The notes: generated by a model from the sequence alone, not told the origin. 37,966 nucleotides of DNA from an uncultured Prevotella sp. (GCA_905236815.1 CAJOPE010000100.1:1-37966); one strand, 5' to 3'; counted from the stretch's first letter, positions 27,020 to 35,204 are shown. Numbers and translations are program-made.

Positions 27020-28660
27020 ATGAAGAAAATCAATAAATCAATCCTCTTTTGTACAGCTGCACTCACTTTGTTGAGCAGCTGTGCTGAAGAGTACAACGAC
27101 AGCTTCAAGGCCGACCAGCCTGAATCTGCAGCCTTAGCCAGCATCATTAGCAAATATGATGTGCTGAAGAAATATGCCGGTAATATGAAGATCGGAGCTG
27201 AGCTCCCAGCCTCAGCTGTTGAAGCTAAGGGTACTGCCTTTAGTCAGATGATAACCAACTTCAACCAGCTTACTTTCAGCAATGGGAAAGGAAATATGGA
27301 AGATGTTCCAGATAGTATCAGTGTCTTTGGTTCTTCTCTCTGCTCGCCTACAGCCAGCAATTCTGCAAAGATGAAGGAACTAGTTGCCGATACTTATATT
27401 CCAGGAAGTATGTCGGAAAAGGAGTTCACCATTCAGGATTTTGAGTCGCTTGCTATTGGCACAAAGATTCCTGGATCTGGCGGTACACCTGCCGAGGTTG
27501 TAGAAGACCCTGATGGCGCCTCTGGCCATTGCCTTCATTATACAGCAGGCTTCAATCATCCTTATCTCGACATAAAGCTGCCTGAGGGCGTTACTGTTGG
27601 CGATCTTACTACGGGTGAATATGACTATCGAACAATTGGTACAGGATGGATCATCACTGGTGTTCTTAAGGTTATCATTAATGGCACAACTATAGGTGGT
27701 GACATCGGCGGTACAGCATCCAGCTGGGGTATCGGCAAGAATGAATGGGGACGTGGTAAGTACAAGATGGACTTTACCAAACTTGAGTTCAATGAAGAGC
27801 AGAAGAAGGCAACTTCTTTCCAATTAGGTATTGGTGAGGTAGTAGATAATCCAAACTACTATATCGACAATATTAAAATGAAGGCCAACTATATGCTTCC
27901 TGGTCACTATGAAGTACGACCAATGGAGGAGAAGACAGCTGCTGCTGAGAAAGAGCTCAACGAGAGTATAAAAGCTAGTATTGAAGCAGCCAATGGCAAA
28001 ACAAGTGATTGGGTTATTGCAGACAATGCCATTGCACCAGGAACTTCAGAGAGTGTACTTCTTAACTCTGGTATCGACGCAGATGCTAATCATTTCTACT
28101 ACAATGAATATTTAGGTGATAACTATGTTGCCTCTGCAGCAAAGATGGCACATGCTGTAAAATCCGACTTGAATCTATGGTATAGTGAGACCAACCTCGA
28201 AAGTGATCCTGTCAAGCTGGAGCGTTGCTGCAAAATGTTGAAGCAGTGGAATAATGCGGGAGCAAATCTCTCGGGTATCAATGCTGTTTTACACCTAAAC
28301 TACAGTGCGGAATCAGAGGCTACTACCAAGAGCAATATCACTAATATGCTAAAGCAGTTGGCTGCAACAGGCTTGAAGGTGCGTCTGTCTGGCTTAGATA
28401 TGACACTTACAAATGCCGATGGCTCTATGGTCAACAGTAAGGATATCACTACTGAAGACCAGAAGAAAATGTCAGCACTTTATAACTATATCGTTACACA
28501 ATACCAGCAGTTGATTCCTGATGCTCAGCGCTATGGTATCTCATTGAGTTCCTATAATGCAGGAGCCACATCAGTTGGTTTGTGGAACAGCGATTTTAAT
28601 CGCCGAGCTACCTATGCAGGTATGGCTAGTGGTTTGAAATCTGAAGCCAATCCTTGGTAA
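27020..28660 (+). CDS. Catalytically dead GH10-like surface lipoprotein with an inserted CBM-like domain
   Basis: A 546-residue lipoprotein: lipobox LSSC (Cys21) followed by AEE, suggesting surface exposure. Residues ~45-130 and ~293-545 follow the GH10 xylanase fold; residues ~135-292 are a beta-sandwich insertion like the CBM4-type insertion of Bacteroidetes Xyn10 enzymes. The match is clear at the end (SVGLWNSDFNRRATYAG for the usual VGLW..NYNRK.TYAGF). Catalytic residues are lost: the acid/base segment WDVVNEAI is here DWVIADNAI, so Glu becomes Asn336; the nucleophile segment ISELDM is LSGLDM, so Glu becomes Gly458; TPEN is TFSN (Ser87); the QWCPTD Trp is missing. It should bind, not cut, a xylan-like chain. 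Automated pipelines would probably call it endo-1,4-beta-xylanase. Confidence 0.85.
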   Translation: MKKINKSILFCTAALTLLSSCAEEYNDSFKADQPESAALASIISKYDVLKKYAGNMKIGAELPASAVEAKGTAFSQMITNFNQLTFSNGKGNMEDVPDSISVFGSSLCSPTASNSAKMKELVADTYIPGSMSEKEFTIQDFESLAIGTKIPGSGGTPAEVVEDPDGASGHCLHYTAGFNHPYLDIKLPEGVTVGDLTTGEYDYRTIGTGWIITGVLKVIINGTTIGGDIGGTASSWGIGKNEWGRGKYKMDFTKLEFNEEQKKATSFQLGIGEVVDNPNYYIDNIKMKANYMLPGHYEVRPMEEKTAAAEKELNESIKASIEAANGKTSDWVIADNAIAPGTSESVLLNSGIDADANHFYYNEYLGDNYVASAAKMAHAVKSDLNLWYSETNLESDPVKLERCCKMLKQWNNAGANLSGINAVLHLNYSAESEATTKSNITNMLKQLAATGLKVRLSGLDMTLTNADGSMVNSKDITTEDQKKMSALYNYIVTQYQQLIPDAQRYGISLSSYNAGATSVGLWNSDFNRRATYAGMASGLKSEANPW

Positions 28661-28698
28661 ACATTTAGCTTTTTAACATAGAAATAAGTAAATATGTT

Positions 28699-28734
28699 GG
28701 TCTGTGTCGCTGTGAGGCGATACAGACCTTTTTT
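28699..28734 (+). terminator. Terminator of the PUL operon
   Basis: GGTCTGTGTCGC (28699-28710), loop TGTGAG, GCGATACAGACC (28717-28728), one G-U pair, six T. The T-run touches the stop codon of the convergent gene. Confidence 0.88.
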
Positions 28735-29749
28735 ATAGTTGAATGCCAACTCCTACATTGAAAGACTGGAAAGTTTCATGCTGTTGTCTTCGGTTGGAAT
28801 ACTCACATTTCACAGTAAGGTTTTCCATCGGAAGAAAATTAACACCGAATGTGTATTTGTTGAAATTGTCTTCCCCCATGTGGTTTACGCCATCATAACG
28901 GACAAAAGGTATCAATGAAACTGAGGAATATTGAAATAGGTCATACCCCACCTCTATACCTGCCGAACGAGCGGAATGGTCAGTATTATAAATCAGTGAG
29001 CCTTCAGCAATTAACCCATTTCTGTCATATTCGAAATCAACAGCTCCATATAATAAACCATCATGCTCCAAATAAGTTAGATCTGCCCTATGGGCATTAC
29101 TCTTACAAGGAGTCCCCCAGTAGCTGCTCACACCAATTCGAAAATATTCTTTTGGATGATAATCCAAGCGGAAGGCTCCGCCCAGAAACTTACTCTCTAC
29201 AGCAGGAATGGCTGTAAATACATATCCTGCTAAACAATAACTGAATTTTCCGATATCGCCATAAATACCCATACCTCCCTCATGCCATGTCATAGGCAGC
29301 AAGGCACTCTCATTCTCCGGATCATATATGGTGAGTGCAGGACCATCGATATTCACTATTCCTACAGGTACCTCAATGATACCAGCTTTAATACCGAATG
29401 AGGATTTAAAATCTTTGGAAACATAAACTTTATTGGCGGTGAAATTATCATTGAAATTATTTCCCCATTCCCCATTCTCATAAAATCGCTCATACTCAAA
29501 TTCAAGATTAATATGCCATCCTTTACCTAAATGAGCGGTAGCATCAAAAATTGCATGGGGAAAATCCCAAAGATTGCGAGGTTCATTCTCTGCCAATCTA
29601 CCATAATTAACCTCTGTGTAAAGTCCAAATTCCAACTTCTTATTCTCTACCGAATCTTCTACAACAGTGTACTCATGACCCTGCATAGCAAGAGGCCAGC
29701 ACACACACAAAGCCCCTAAGAAAGCCTTGATCTTTCTACCTATTATCAT
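28733..29749 (-). CDS. Porin-like outer-membrane beta-barrel protein
   Basis: A 338-residue protein with a signal peptide (to about residue 24, ending MQG). The rest is a chain of amphipathic beta-strands with alternating polar and aromatic residues (KLEFGLYTEVNYG, WHINLEFEYERFY, SVSLIPFVRYDG), ending in FNVGVGIQL, a barrel-type C-terminus. It resembles phosphate-selective porins or related small-anion porins, but the exact family is not certain and the substrate is unknown. It is convergent with the PUL operon and is not obviously part of it. No clear promoter was seen in the 138 bp upstream. Confidence 0.7.
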   Translation of the reverse strand: MIIGRKIKAFLGALCVCWPLAMQGHEYTVVEDSVENKKLEFGLYTEVNYGRLAENEPRNLWDFPHAIFDATAHLGKGWHINLEFEYERFYENGEWGNNFNDNFTANKVYVSKDFKSSFGIKAGIIEVPVGIVNIDGPALTIYDPENESALLPMTWHEGGMGIYGDIGKFSYCLAGYVFTAIPAVESKFLGGAFRLDYHPKEYFRIGVSSYWGTPCKSNAHRADLTYLEHDGLLYGAVDFEYDRNGLIAEGSLIYNTDHSARSAGIEVGYDLFQYSSVSLIPFVRYDGVNHMGEDNFNKYTFGVNFLPMENLTVKCEYSNRRQQHETFQSFNVGVGIQL

Positions 29750-29887
29750 TTCACTAACTATTTGGTCGTAATAAAATCCCTATCTCTTATTAGTAGTCTG
29801 TTAACTACACAGAATAGCTAAAGCTCTTTACACTCTATTATATACCCAGCAGTATCCAACAGGGTTCAATATTCAGAGTATCCTTGC

Positions 29888-30556
29888 TCATTTCTCAATG
29901 AAAAAAGATGCAGGCTTTCCTGAAAGTTGTTCTGCAAACTTCCTTGTAACTTCCATAGTTGCTTTCATCGTCTGTTCATCTATAGTAGCAGCAACAAGTT
30001 CTTTTGCATAGGAAACCAGATTTCTCGACTCATCCGACCTAAGGAATTCCTCGTTTAATCCCCAAGGTCCCAGGCGAAAACGATCGAGCGCATCAGCATC
30101 CTTAAAATCACGATAGGCCTCAAGCCATCCCTCAACTTCATCTTCGGGTGCTTCCTTACGGATATATTCCTCTCCTAAGGCATCATCCCTATCATGAAAT
30201 TTTATAATCGCAAATGCCTCAGGAAGGAACTTCATCTTGAACTTCTCGCAATAGTCCTTATAATAATCGGCCGCTCTGTCACCATGTCCCTGATCAAGAT
30301 AATTATCCTTTCTTCGGGTATCATGAAAGATACTGGCATGACAAAGAGCTATAACCCAACGCAGAAAAAGTTGACGACTCTCACCTAGTTTCAAGGCAAG
30401 CAACAGCACACGTTTGCAATGACTTTCTGTGTGAATATCTATGCCATCACTCAACTGCCAGAACTCTACTTGATGCTCCATTGTATCATTCCAATAGGAA
30501 AACATACTTCCTATTCTAGCCGATTCTTTTGATATGATTTCTTGTAAATTTTCCAT
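29888..30556 (-). CDS. HD-domain metal-dependent phosphohydrolase, uncharacterised
   Basis: A 222-residue cytoplasmic protein. The HD superfamily metal ligands are visible: His46 (HCKRVLLLAL), His78-Asp79 (ASIFHDTRRKD) and a later Asp in FKDADALDRFRLG (~residue 150). Such proteins hydrolyse nucleotides or phosphomonoesters; no specific substrate is indicated. An upstream in-frame TTG at 30565 overlaps the -7 box, so the ATG at 30556 is the likely start; the mRNA would then begin almost at the start codon. It is divergent from the structured RNA gene at 30681. Confidence 0.8.
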   Translation of the reverse strand: MENLQEIISKESARIGSMFSYWNDTMEHQVEFWQLSDGIDIHTESHCKRVLLLALKLGESRQLFLRWVIALCHASIFHDTRRKDNYLDQGHGDRAADYYKDYCEKFKMKFLPEAFAIIKFHDRDDALGEEYIRKEAPEDEVEGWLEAYRDFKDADALDRFRLGPWGLNEEFLRSDESRNLVSYAKELVAATIDEQTMKATMEVTRKFAEQLSGKPASFFIEK

Positions 30557-30562
30557 TTGAGG

Positions 30563-30570
30563 CAAATTTA
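30563..30570 (-). promoter_or_regulatory. -7 box of the HD-domain gene
   Basis: The minus strand reads TAAATTTG ending 6 bases before the ATG at 30556. Transcription would start within a base or two of the start codon. No -33 TTG at normal spacing. Confidence 0.45.
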
Positions 30571-30644
30571 CAAATATTATTGCTTACTGTGTGCGTTACA
30601 AATGTTAAAAGTTAGATGATTACCTAAAAATGGGGATAAAAAAC

Positions 30645-30675
30645 TTGCAACTTATATATGTTTTACCTATATTTG
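30645..30675 (+). promoter_or_regulatory. Consensus promoter of the structured RNA
   Basis: TTG (30645-30647), 20-bp spacer, TATATTTG (30668-30675). Predicted start near 30681. Confidence 0.75.
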
Positions 30676-30680
30676 TGATG

Positions 30681-30838
30681 TGATCTCAAAGACACAGGAG
30701 CTAACTCCCTATAGGTTAGCCATTGGGTGCTCCATGAGGGCATAAAAAAACTATCAATCTGATGCAATTCAGATTTCTGAAAGTAAAGTTCAGAATAAAA
30801 AAGCTACGGCGCGGAAGACATTATTTCGCGCCTTTTTT
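30681..30838 (+). ncRNA. Stand-alone structured RNA, about 158 nt
   Basis: Own consensus promoter, four to five stems and a strong terminator, with no coding frame of note. Elements: an outer GGAGC...GCTCC pairing around 30711 and 30728-30734; an inner GCTAAC/GTTAGC hairpin with loop TCCCTATAG; hairpin AATCTGA (30756-30762)/TCAGATT (30769-30775); hairpin TTCTGAA (30775-30781)/TTCAGAA (30789-30795), mutually exclusive at one base with the former; terminator 30808-30838. No plus-strand gene follows before the convergent protease gene, so it is not a riboswitch leader. A 6S-like or other Bacteroidales RNA family is possible, but I could not match it to one from memory. It lacks the SRP GGAAGGAAGC-like motif. 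Confidence 0.65.
30808..30838 (+). terminator. Terminator of the structured RNA
   Basis: GGCGCGGAA (30808-30816), loop GACATTA, TTTCGCGCC (30824-30832) with one G-U pair, then six T. A run of A five bases to the left suggests it may also stop the convergent protease transcript. Confidence 0.88.
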
Positions 30839-30872
30839 GTGTTTATAATAGAACTTGGGGAAAGGGGAAAAA

Positions 30873-32057
30873 TCACTGGACCACATCAAAGATTTTTCCC
30901 TCAATGTTTCGAACGGTATAAGTGTGTTCTTTATCGTCGAACTGTACCATATTATAATAATCGCAATAATCATAATCACGACCATCTATCTTGATAACTT
31001 CATCACCCTTTCGAACGCCAGCCTTATAAGCCTTGGAATTTAGCCAGACAGAACCTACAAGTATCTTGTCTTTCTTCGAAATAAAGAAACACTGATCATG
31101 TTCCTCTGCCATCTTCACATCAATTTTTCCGGAATAAGGCGAGAATTTCATAATATGACGACGATAATCAAGGGTGACTGCACCATATTTAAGCAGAACA
31201 GTACCAATAAGTACACTTCCAAAAGTAGTAGCACATGGGGTGTTATTCAGCACACTACCTCCAATCATCAAATTCTTAAGATTGTAAAGGGTCACCAAAG
31301 TATCACGCTGGAAACCGCTCACGCCTCCCGATATACTTCCCCTACAAGAATCAACAGCCTGAGCCTCTAGTGCCTCCAGAAGTTCCGGACGAATAATCAG
31401 ATCGTTAATATTATAATAGGAAAGACGCATAATGCGCGAACCTGTATCGAAAAGACAGTTAGTAATACTCCATCCTTCCAACGGACTAATTGAGAACGAA
31501 GGACAATTATAGGCAACCGAGATAGGACTTACAGAACCCACCTCATTCTCAAAGATATCTGGCATATCCGTGTAGATGAGTCGCTTATTCAGCATATCAA
31601 ATTTAAGGCCTTTCTTTCCTGCAAGAATATCAGCACCTATCATACCCTCAATATTCGAGCAATCACTCATATGATACACAATACTTCGCTTGCTGATATC
31701 ATACACCTCAATATTCCTGATGAGATTCTTGCCAAATCGAAGGGAATCAAGCAAATAATTACGGAAGATTACTTCCTTACCAGTGGCATCTTGCAATTTA
31801 GAAACTTCATTGATAGGCTTAGCACCCATCTCCCTTGGATTAAACAAAACCGTGCGAGAGGAACCTGTATCCACAATGAAACTGTAAGTTCTGCCATGGA
31901 TCTGCACATCAGCGATGATGCGACCATTGACAAACCTTACAGGAATGGTATCAATGAAGTGCTTCTCTGAGAGCTTCAGAGGAGTCTCCATCTCATTTTT
32001 AGCCAAACATGTATAGCAAGAAACTGCAAGAAGCAGTATCGCAATAATTTTCTTCAT
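30873..32057 (-). CDS. Secreted two-lobed retropepsin-like aspartic protease with PDZ-like tail
   Basis: A 394-residue protein with a signal peptide (MKKIIAILLLAVSCYTCLA). Two retropepsin-type lobes are fused: FIVDTGSS with Asp63 and CLFDTGSR with Asp204, each followed by a hydrophobic glycine motif (MIGADIL after the first, LIGTVLLK after the second). A single chain with two active-site Asp residues imitates the dimeric viral enzyme or pepsin. The C-terminal ~75 residues (KAYKAGVRKGDEVIKIDGRDY) form a PDZ-like domain. Expected location is the periplasm or cell surface; target unknown. The gene is divergent from the cupin gene. Peptidase activity is an inference from the conserved Asp residues. 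Confidence 0.82.
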   Translation of the reverse strand: MKKIIAILLLAVSCYTCLAKNEMETPLKLSEKHFIDTIPVRFVNGRIIADVQIHGRTYSFIVDTGSSRTVLFNPREMGAKPINEVSKLQDATGKEVIFRNYLLDSLRFGKNLIRNIEVYDISKRSIVYHMSDCSNIEGMIGADILAGKKGLKFDMLNKRLIYTDMPDIFENEVGSVSPISVAYNCPSFSISPLEGWSITNCLFDTGSRIMRLSYYNINDLIIRPELLEALEAQAVDSCRGSISGGVSGFQRDTLVTLYNLKNLMIGGSVLNNTPCATTFGSVLIGTVLLKYGAVTLDYRRHIMKFSPYSGKIDVKMAEEHDQCFFISKKDKILVGSVWLNSKAYKAGVRKGDEVIKIDGRDYDYCDYYNMVQFDDKEHTYTVRNIEGKIFDVVQ

Positions 32058-32106
32058 TTACAGGATAAAAAGCGATCTTTAATCGCGGTTATATCTATTT
32101 TGTGTG

Positions 32107-32114
32107 CAAAGATA
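32107..32114 (-). promoter_or_regulatory. -7 box of the aspartic protease gene
   Basis: The minus strand reads TATCTTTG followed by CACAC, about 50 bp before the ATG at 32057. The box lies 22 bp from that of the divergent cupin gene. Confidence 0.55.
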
Positions 32115-32136
32115 AGAAAAATAGATGAGAAATTAC

Positions 32137-32144
32137 TATATTTG
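32137..32144 (+). promoter_or_regulatory. -7 box of the cupin gene
   Basis: TATATTTG ends 9 bases before the ATG at 32154, leaving a leader of only a few bases. Confidence 0.55.
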
Positions 32145-32153
32145 TACCCAATA

Positions 32154-32507
32154 ATGAATATTGAAAATAGTAAAATATTGTTTAAAAGTCTTTGGAACGT
32201 TGATCCAGAGGCTACTTCGCATGGTTGTGGAGAGAAAAGAATTCTTCTTTCCAATAAAGAAACTTCGTCATCAATCACTCAAATTGCGGTCACGTTACTC
32301 CATCAAGGAGAAAAGGCTGAACTTCATTCGCACCCCACTATGGAAGAATGTTTCCTCATCAGAAGTGGAAGATTACGTATCTCGGTAGATAATCAAACCT
32401 TCGACTGTATGCCGGGGGATTTTCTGAGAATTCCTCCTGCTACTCCTCATCAGTTGGAAGCATTAGAGGAAAGTGAAATGCTAACGATAGGATGTGCTAC
32501 TGATTAA
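32154..32507 (+). CDS. Single-domain cupin protein
   Basis: A 117-residue cytoplasmic protein. Cupin motif 1 is GEKAELHSHPTMEECFLIRSG, with His-x-His and Glu as metal ligands; motif 2 is PGDFLRIPPATPHQ with the last His. A start at 32100 is open, but the promoter box at 32137-32144 lies inside that extension, so the ATG at 32154 was chosen. Small cupins bind a metal and may be isomerases, dioxygenases or sensors; nothing here decides which. No terminator is obvious, and the aguB gene 155 bp downstream has its own -7 box. Confidence 0.85.
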   Translation: MNIENSKILFKSLWNVDPEATSHGCGEKRILLSNKETSSSITQIAVTLLHQGEKAELHSHPTMEECFLIRSGRLRISVDNQTFDCMPGDFLRIPPATPHQLEALEESEMLTIGCATD

Positions 32508-32617
32508 AAAATTATGGTCTTTTTTTTATTCTCAAATTCTTTAACTTAAAATGGTTGATCACCTGAAAAGATTTAGAATAAATTAGGTCAAACTCCAACT
32601 TTTCCGAAGTTTTTTCG

Positions 32618-32625
32618 TAATTTTG
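32618..32625 (+). promoter_or_regulatory. -7 box of aguB
   Basis: TAATTTTG followed by CAG, about 37 bp before the ATG at 32663. No -33 TTG. Confidence 0.5.
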
Positions 32626-32662
32626 CAGTAAAATAATTAAGCCCCCTCTTAAATTAAGAATT

Positions 32663-33556
32663 ATGGACAAGATCAAAATTGGAATATTGCAGCAGCACAA
32701 TGTAGGCGACAAAGCCGACAATATGCGACGCCTTGCCGAGAATATTACCGACCTAGCACACCGTGGTGCACAGCTCATCGTGTTGCAGGAATTGCACAAC
32801 ACACTCTATTTCTGTCAGGAGGAGAACGTAGATTTCTTTGATTTGGCAGAGCCTATCCCTGGTCCTTCTACCGATTTCTTTGGGGAATTAGCGAAGAGCC
32901 TTGGTGTTGTTATTGTTACCTCTCTCTTCGAGCGCAGAGCAGCAGGACTCTATCACAATACTGCAGTGGTGATTGAGAAGGATGGTTCTATTGCAGGAAA
33001 ATACCGCAAGATGCACATTCCTGATGACCCAGGTTATTATGAGAAATTCTATTTCACCCCAGGCGACTTGGGATTCCATCCTATCCAAACATCTGTGGGC
33101 AAACTAGGCATATTGGTTTGCTGGGATCAGTGGTATCCTGAGGCAGCAAGACTGATGGCTCTGCAGGGTGCTGAGCTACTTATCTACCCTACCGCTATCG
33201 GATATGACAGTCGCGACAACGAGGAAGAACAGCAGCGTCAGCGTACAGCTTGGACTACCGTGATGAGAGGTCATGCTGTTGCCAATGGTTTGCCAGTAAT
33301 AGCAGTGAACCGTGTGGGATGGGAACCTATCGACCCTGAACTTGAGAATGTAGGCATCCAATTCTGGGGAAGCAGTTTCATCGCAGGTCCACAAGGCGAA
33401 CTTTTCTATCAGGCAAGTGATATCGAGGAAGAAAGCCTGGTTGTTGAAGTAGATTTACAGCATAGCGAACAGGTTCGCCGTTGGTGGCCTTTCCTCCGCG
33501 ATCGCAGAATTGAAGCCTATGGTGATATCACCCGTCGATTCATAGACAATGAATAA
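32663..33556 (+). CDS. aguB: N-carbamoylputrescine amidase
   Basis: A 297-residue cytoplasmic nitrilase-superfamily enzyme that turns N-carbamoylputrescine into putrescine, CO2 and ammonia. The catalytic triad is Glu43 (LQELHN), Lys116 (YRKMHIPDDPGYYEKFYF) and Cys153 (VCWDQWYPEAAR); the flanking sequences are those typical of AguB rather than of other nitrilases. Length is normal. In many Bacteroidetes the neighbour is aguA (agmatine deiminase), which would supply the substrate; here the next gene is a polysaccharide lyase whose start overlaps the end of aguB by 8 bp, an unusual pairing. Confidence 0.93.
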   Translation: MDKIKIGILQQHNVGDKADNMRRLAENITDLAHRGAQLIVLQELHNTLYFCQEENVDFFDLAEPIPGPSTDFFGELAKSLGVVIVTSLFERRAAGLYHNTAVVIEKDGSIAGKYRKMHIPDDPGYYEKFYFTPGDLGFHPIQTSVGKLGILVCWDQWYPEAARLMALQGAELLIYPTAIGYDSRDNEEEQQRQRTAWTTVMRGHAVANGLPVIAVNRVGWEPIDPELENVGIQFWGSSFIAGPQGELFYQASDIEEESLVVEVDLQHSEQVRRWWPFLRDRRIEAYGDITRRFIDNE

Positions 33557-35204
33557 GTTTTATTTCTCTCTGCTGTTTTCCTTCTTTTGTTGTCTTTCTT
33601 CATCTGCCCGGAATTACCGAGTAACTTCGGCCGAGGAGATGTCGAAAGTGGTTCCTGAGCTCGAGGCTGGAGATAGCGTCTTCATTGAGGCAGGAAGATA
33701 TGAGGTAGGACAACAGCAGATTCACCAACAAGATTGGTATAATGTGGGCTTCGCATTTCTAAAAAGTGGAAGTAAGGAGAAGCCTATTGTAATTCAAGGT
33801 ATTAGTGAAAAAGGGAAACGTCCTGTCTTCGACTTCTCTAAGATAGAAACCCAACGTCGGTTTACAGCATTTCTTCTTCAGGCTGACTACATCAAAATCA
33901 GTAACATAGAAACAGTTGGTGTTCCTGTTCCCCTTGTTGAGCAAGGAAGAAATGTTCAATCGGAAAATTTCCGACTAAAAGATGCCAACCATTGCACACT
34001 CGACCGCATTTCAGCCCATAATGGCATGGGCATTGGCGTGTATATAGTGGGCTATTCTTCTTATAATAAGGTACTGAATAGCGATGCCTATGAGAATTTT
34101 GATGCAGTGAACCGCAATGAGAAAGGTGATTTTTACGGAGGAAACGACGATGGCTTTGGCTGTCATGTGAAAGCAGGATGTCCGGGGAATGTTTTCTTCC
34201 GCTGCAATGCATGGCTAAACAGCGATGATGGTTTTGACCTCATTAACTGTTACTCGCCTGTCACCTTCGACCACTGCATTGCTGCCCTGAACGGCTTAAG
34301 CAAAGAAGAAAGCGGAAGCATTGTACGAAGAGGCGACGGCAACGGCTTTAAAGCTGGCGGATATGGCATGAAGAAAGTTGTAGAAATTGATTCTGTTCCA
34401 AGACACACCATTATTTATTGCTCGGCTTTTGGCAACAAGGCAAATGGTTTCTATGCCAACCATCATTTGGGCGGAAATTATTGGGCACATAACACAGCGT
34501 GGAAGAATGCCCGCGATTATTATATGCTTAATCGCAAGAGTGCCACTGAAATAGTGGATGTTGAGGGTTACGGACATAAGCTGGAGGATTGCCGAATACT
34601 GAATGATTCCACTTCGGAATGGGTAATAGAGTCAGAAGCAAGCGACTATCGCTTGTTACTCCAGGATACAATTGACATCTACGCACCAAAGGGTTTCACC
34701 CTCTGGAACCGCAAAAAGTTGAAAGCACCTTGTACTATAGAGTATGATGCCTGCATTGTAGATGAGGGCAAGGAGTATGAACGATTGAGCGACTTGAACT
34801 GTTTCTGGATGGCAAATGATCCAAAGGCGAATACTGTTTTCGACAGAATACCTTGGCGAATGGGTAATTTCCCATGCAGCTATTCCATGAATCTCTACTA
34901 TCTAGGCTATGGTGGCAATCATAATTCCACTACAAGATTCCGCAGATATAATGCAGATGAACGATGCATCAAGGATGCAAAATATCGACCAGCTATCTTG
35001 AAGGAATACAAGGATGCCGATCATCTGCTGAAGGCCAATCACTGGTATCACATTATTATAAAGGTGAATAAGAAATCTACTTCCATCTATGTGGATGGCA
35101 AGTTGATTGCAAAATACAACGATCCAAAACCTCTTCAAAGTGGATGGTTTGGATTCAGAACTACTAAATCTCATGCTCGATTAGCGAATTTCAAGACCCG
35201 TTAA
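33549..35204 (+). CDS. PL9-type pectate/rhamnogalacturonan lyase with C-terminal DUF6250-like domain
   Basis: A 551-residue secreted protein (signal peptide MNKFYFSLLFSFFCCLSSSA). Residues ~25-370 form a right-handed parallel beta-helix. PL9 hallmarks are present: the calcium-site aspartates in YGGNDDGFGCHVK (200-201) and NSDDGFDL (226, 227, 230), and Lys268 in GNGFKAGG, equivalent to the catalytic base of Pel9A. The C-terminal ~160 residues (KGFTLWNRKKLKAPCTIEYD, GKLIAKYNDPKPLQSGWFGF) look like a lectin-like DUF6250 domain. It would cleave pectate or rhamnogalacturonan outside the inner membrane. Its ATG overlaps the aguB stop region, implying translational coupling. No SusC/D pair adjoins it. 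Confidence 0.85.
   Translation: MNKFYFSLLFSFFCCLSSSARNYRVTSAEEMSKVVPELEAGDSVFIEAGRYEVGQQQIHQQDWYNVGFAFLKSGSKEKPIVIQGISEKGKRPVFDFSKIETQRRFTAFLLQADYIKISNIETVGVPVPLVEQGRNVQSENFRLKDANHCTLDRISAHNGMGIGVYIVGYSSYNKVLNSDAYENFDAVNRNEKGDFYGGNDDGFGCHVKAGCPGNVFFRCNAWLNSDDGFDLINCYSPVTFDHCIAALNGLSKEESGSIVRRGDGNGFKAGGYGMKKVVEIDSVPRHTIIYCSAFGNKANGFYANHHLGGNYWAHNTAWKNARDYYMLNRKSATEIVDVEGYGHKLEDCRILNDSTSEWVIESEASDYRLLLQDTIDIYAPKGFTLWNRKKLKAPCTIEYDACIVDEGKEYERLSDLNCFWMANDPKANTVFDRIPWRMGNFPCSYSMNLYYLGYGGNHNSTTRFRRYNADERCIKDAKYRPAILKEYKDADHLLKANHWYHIIIKVNKKSTSIYVDGKLIAKYNDPKPLQSGWFGFRTTKSHARLANFKTR

Noticed and set aside
30681..30838. SRP RNA, tmRNA or tRNA in the structured RNA region
   Set aside because: No SRP tetraloop motif, too short for tmRNA, and no cloverleaf or CCA end.
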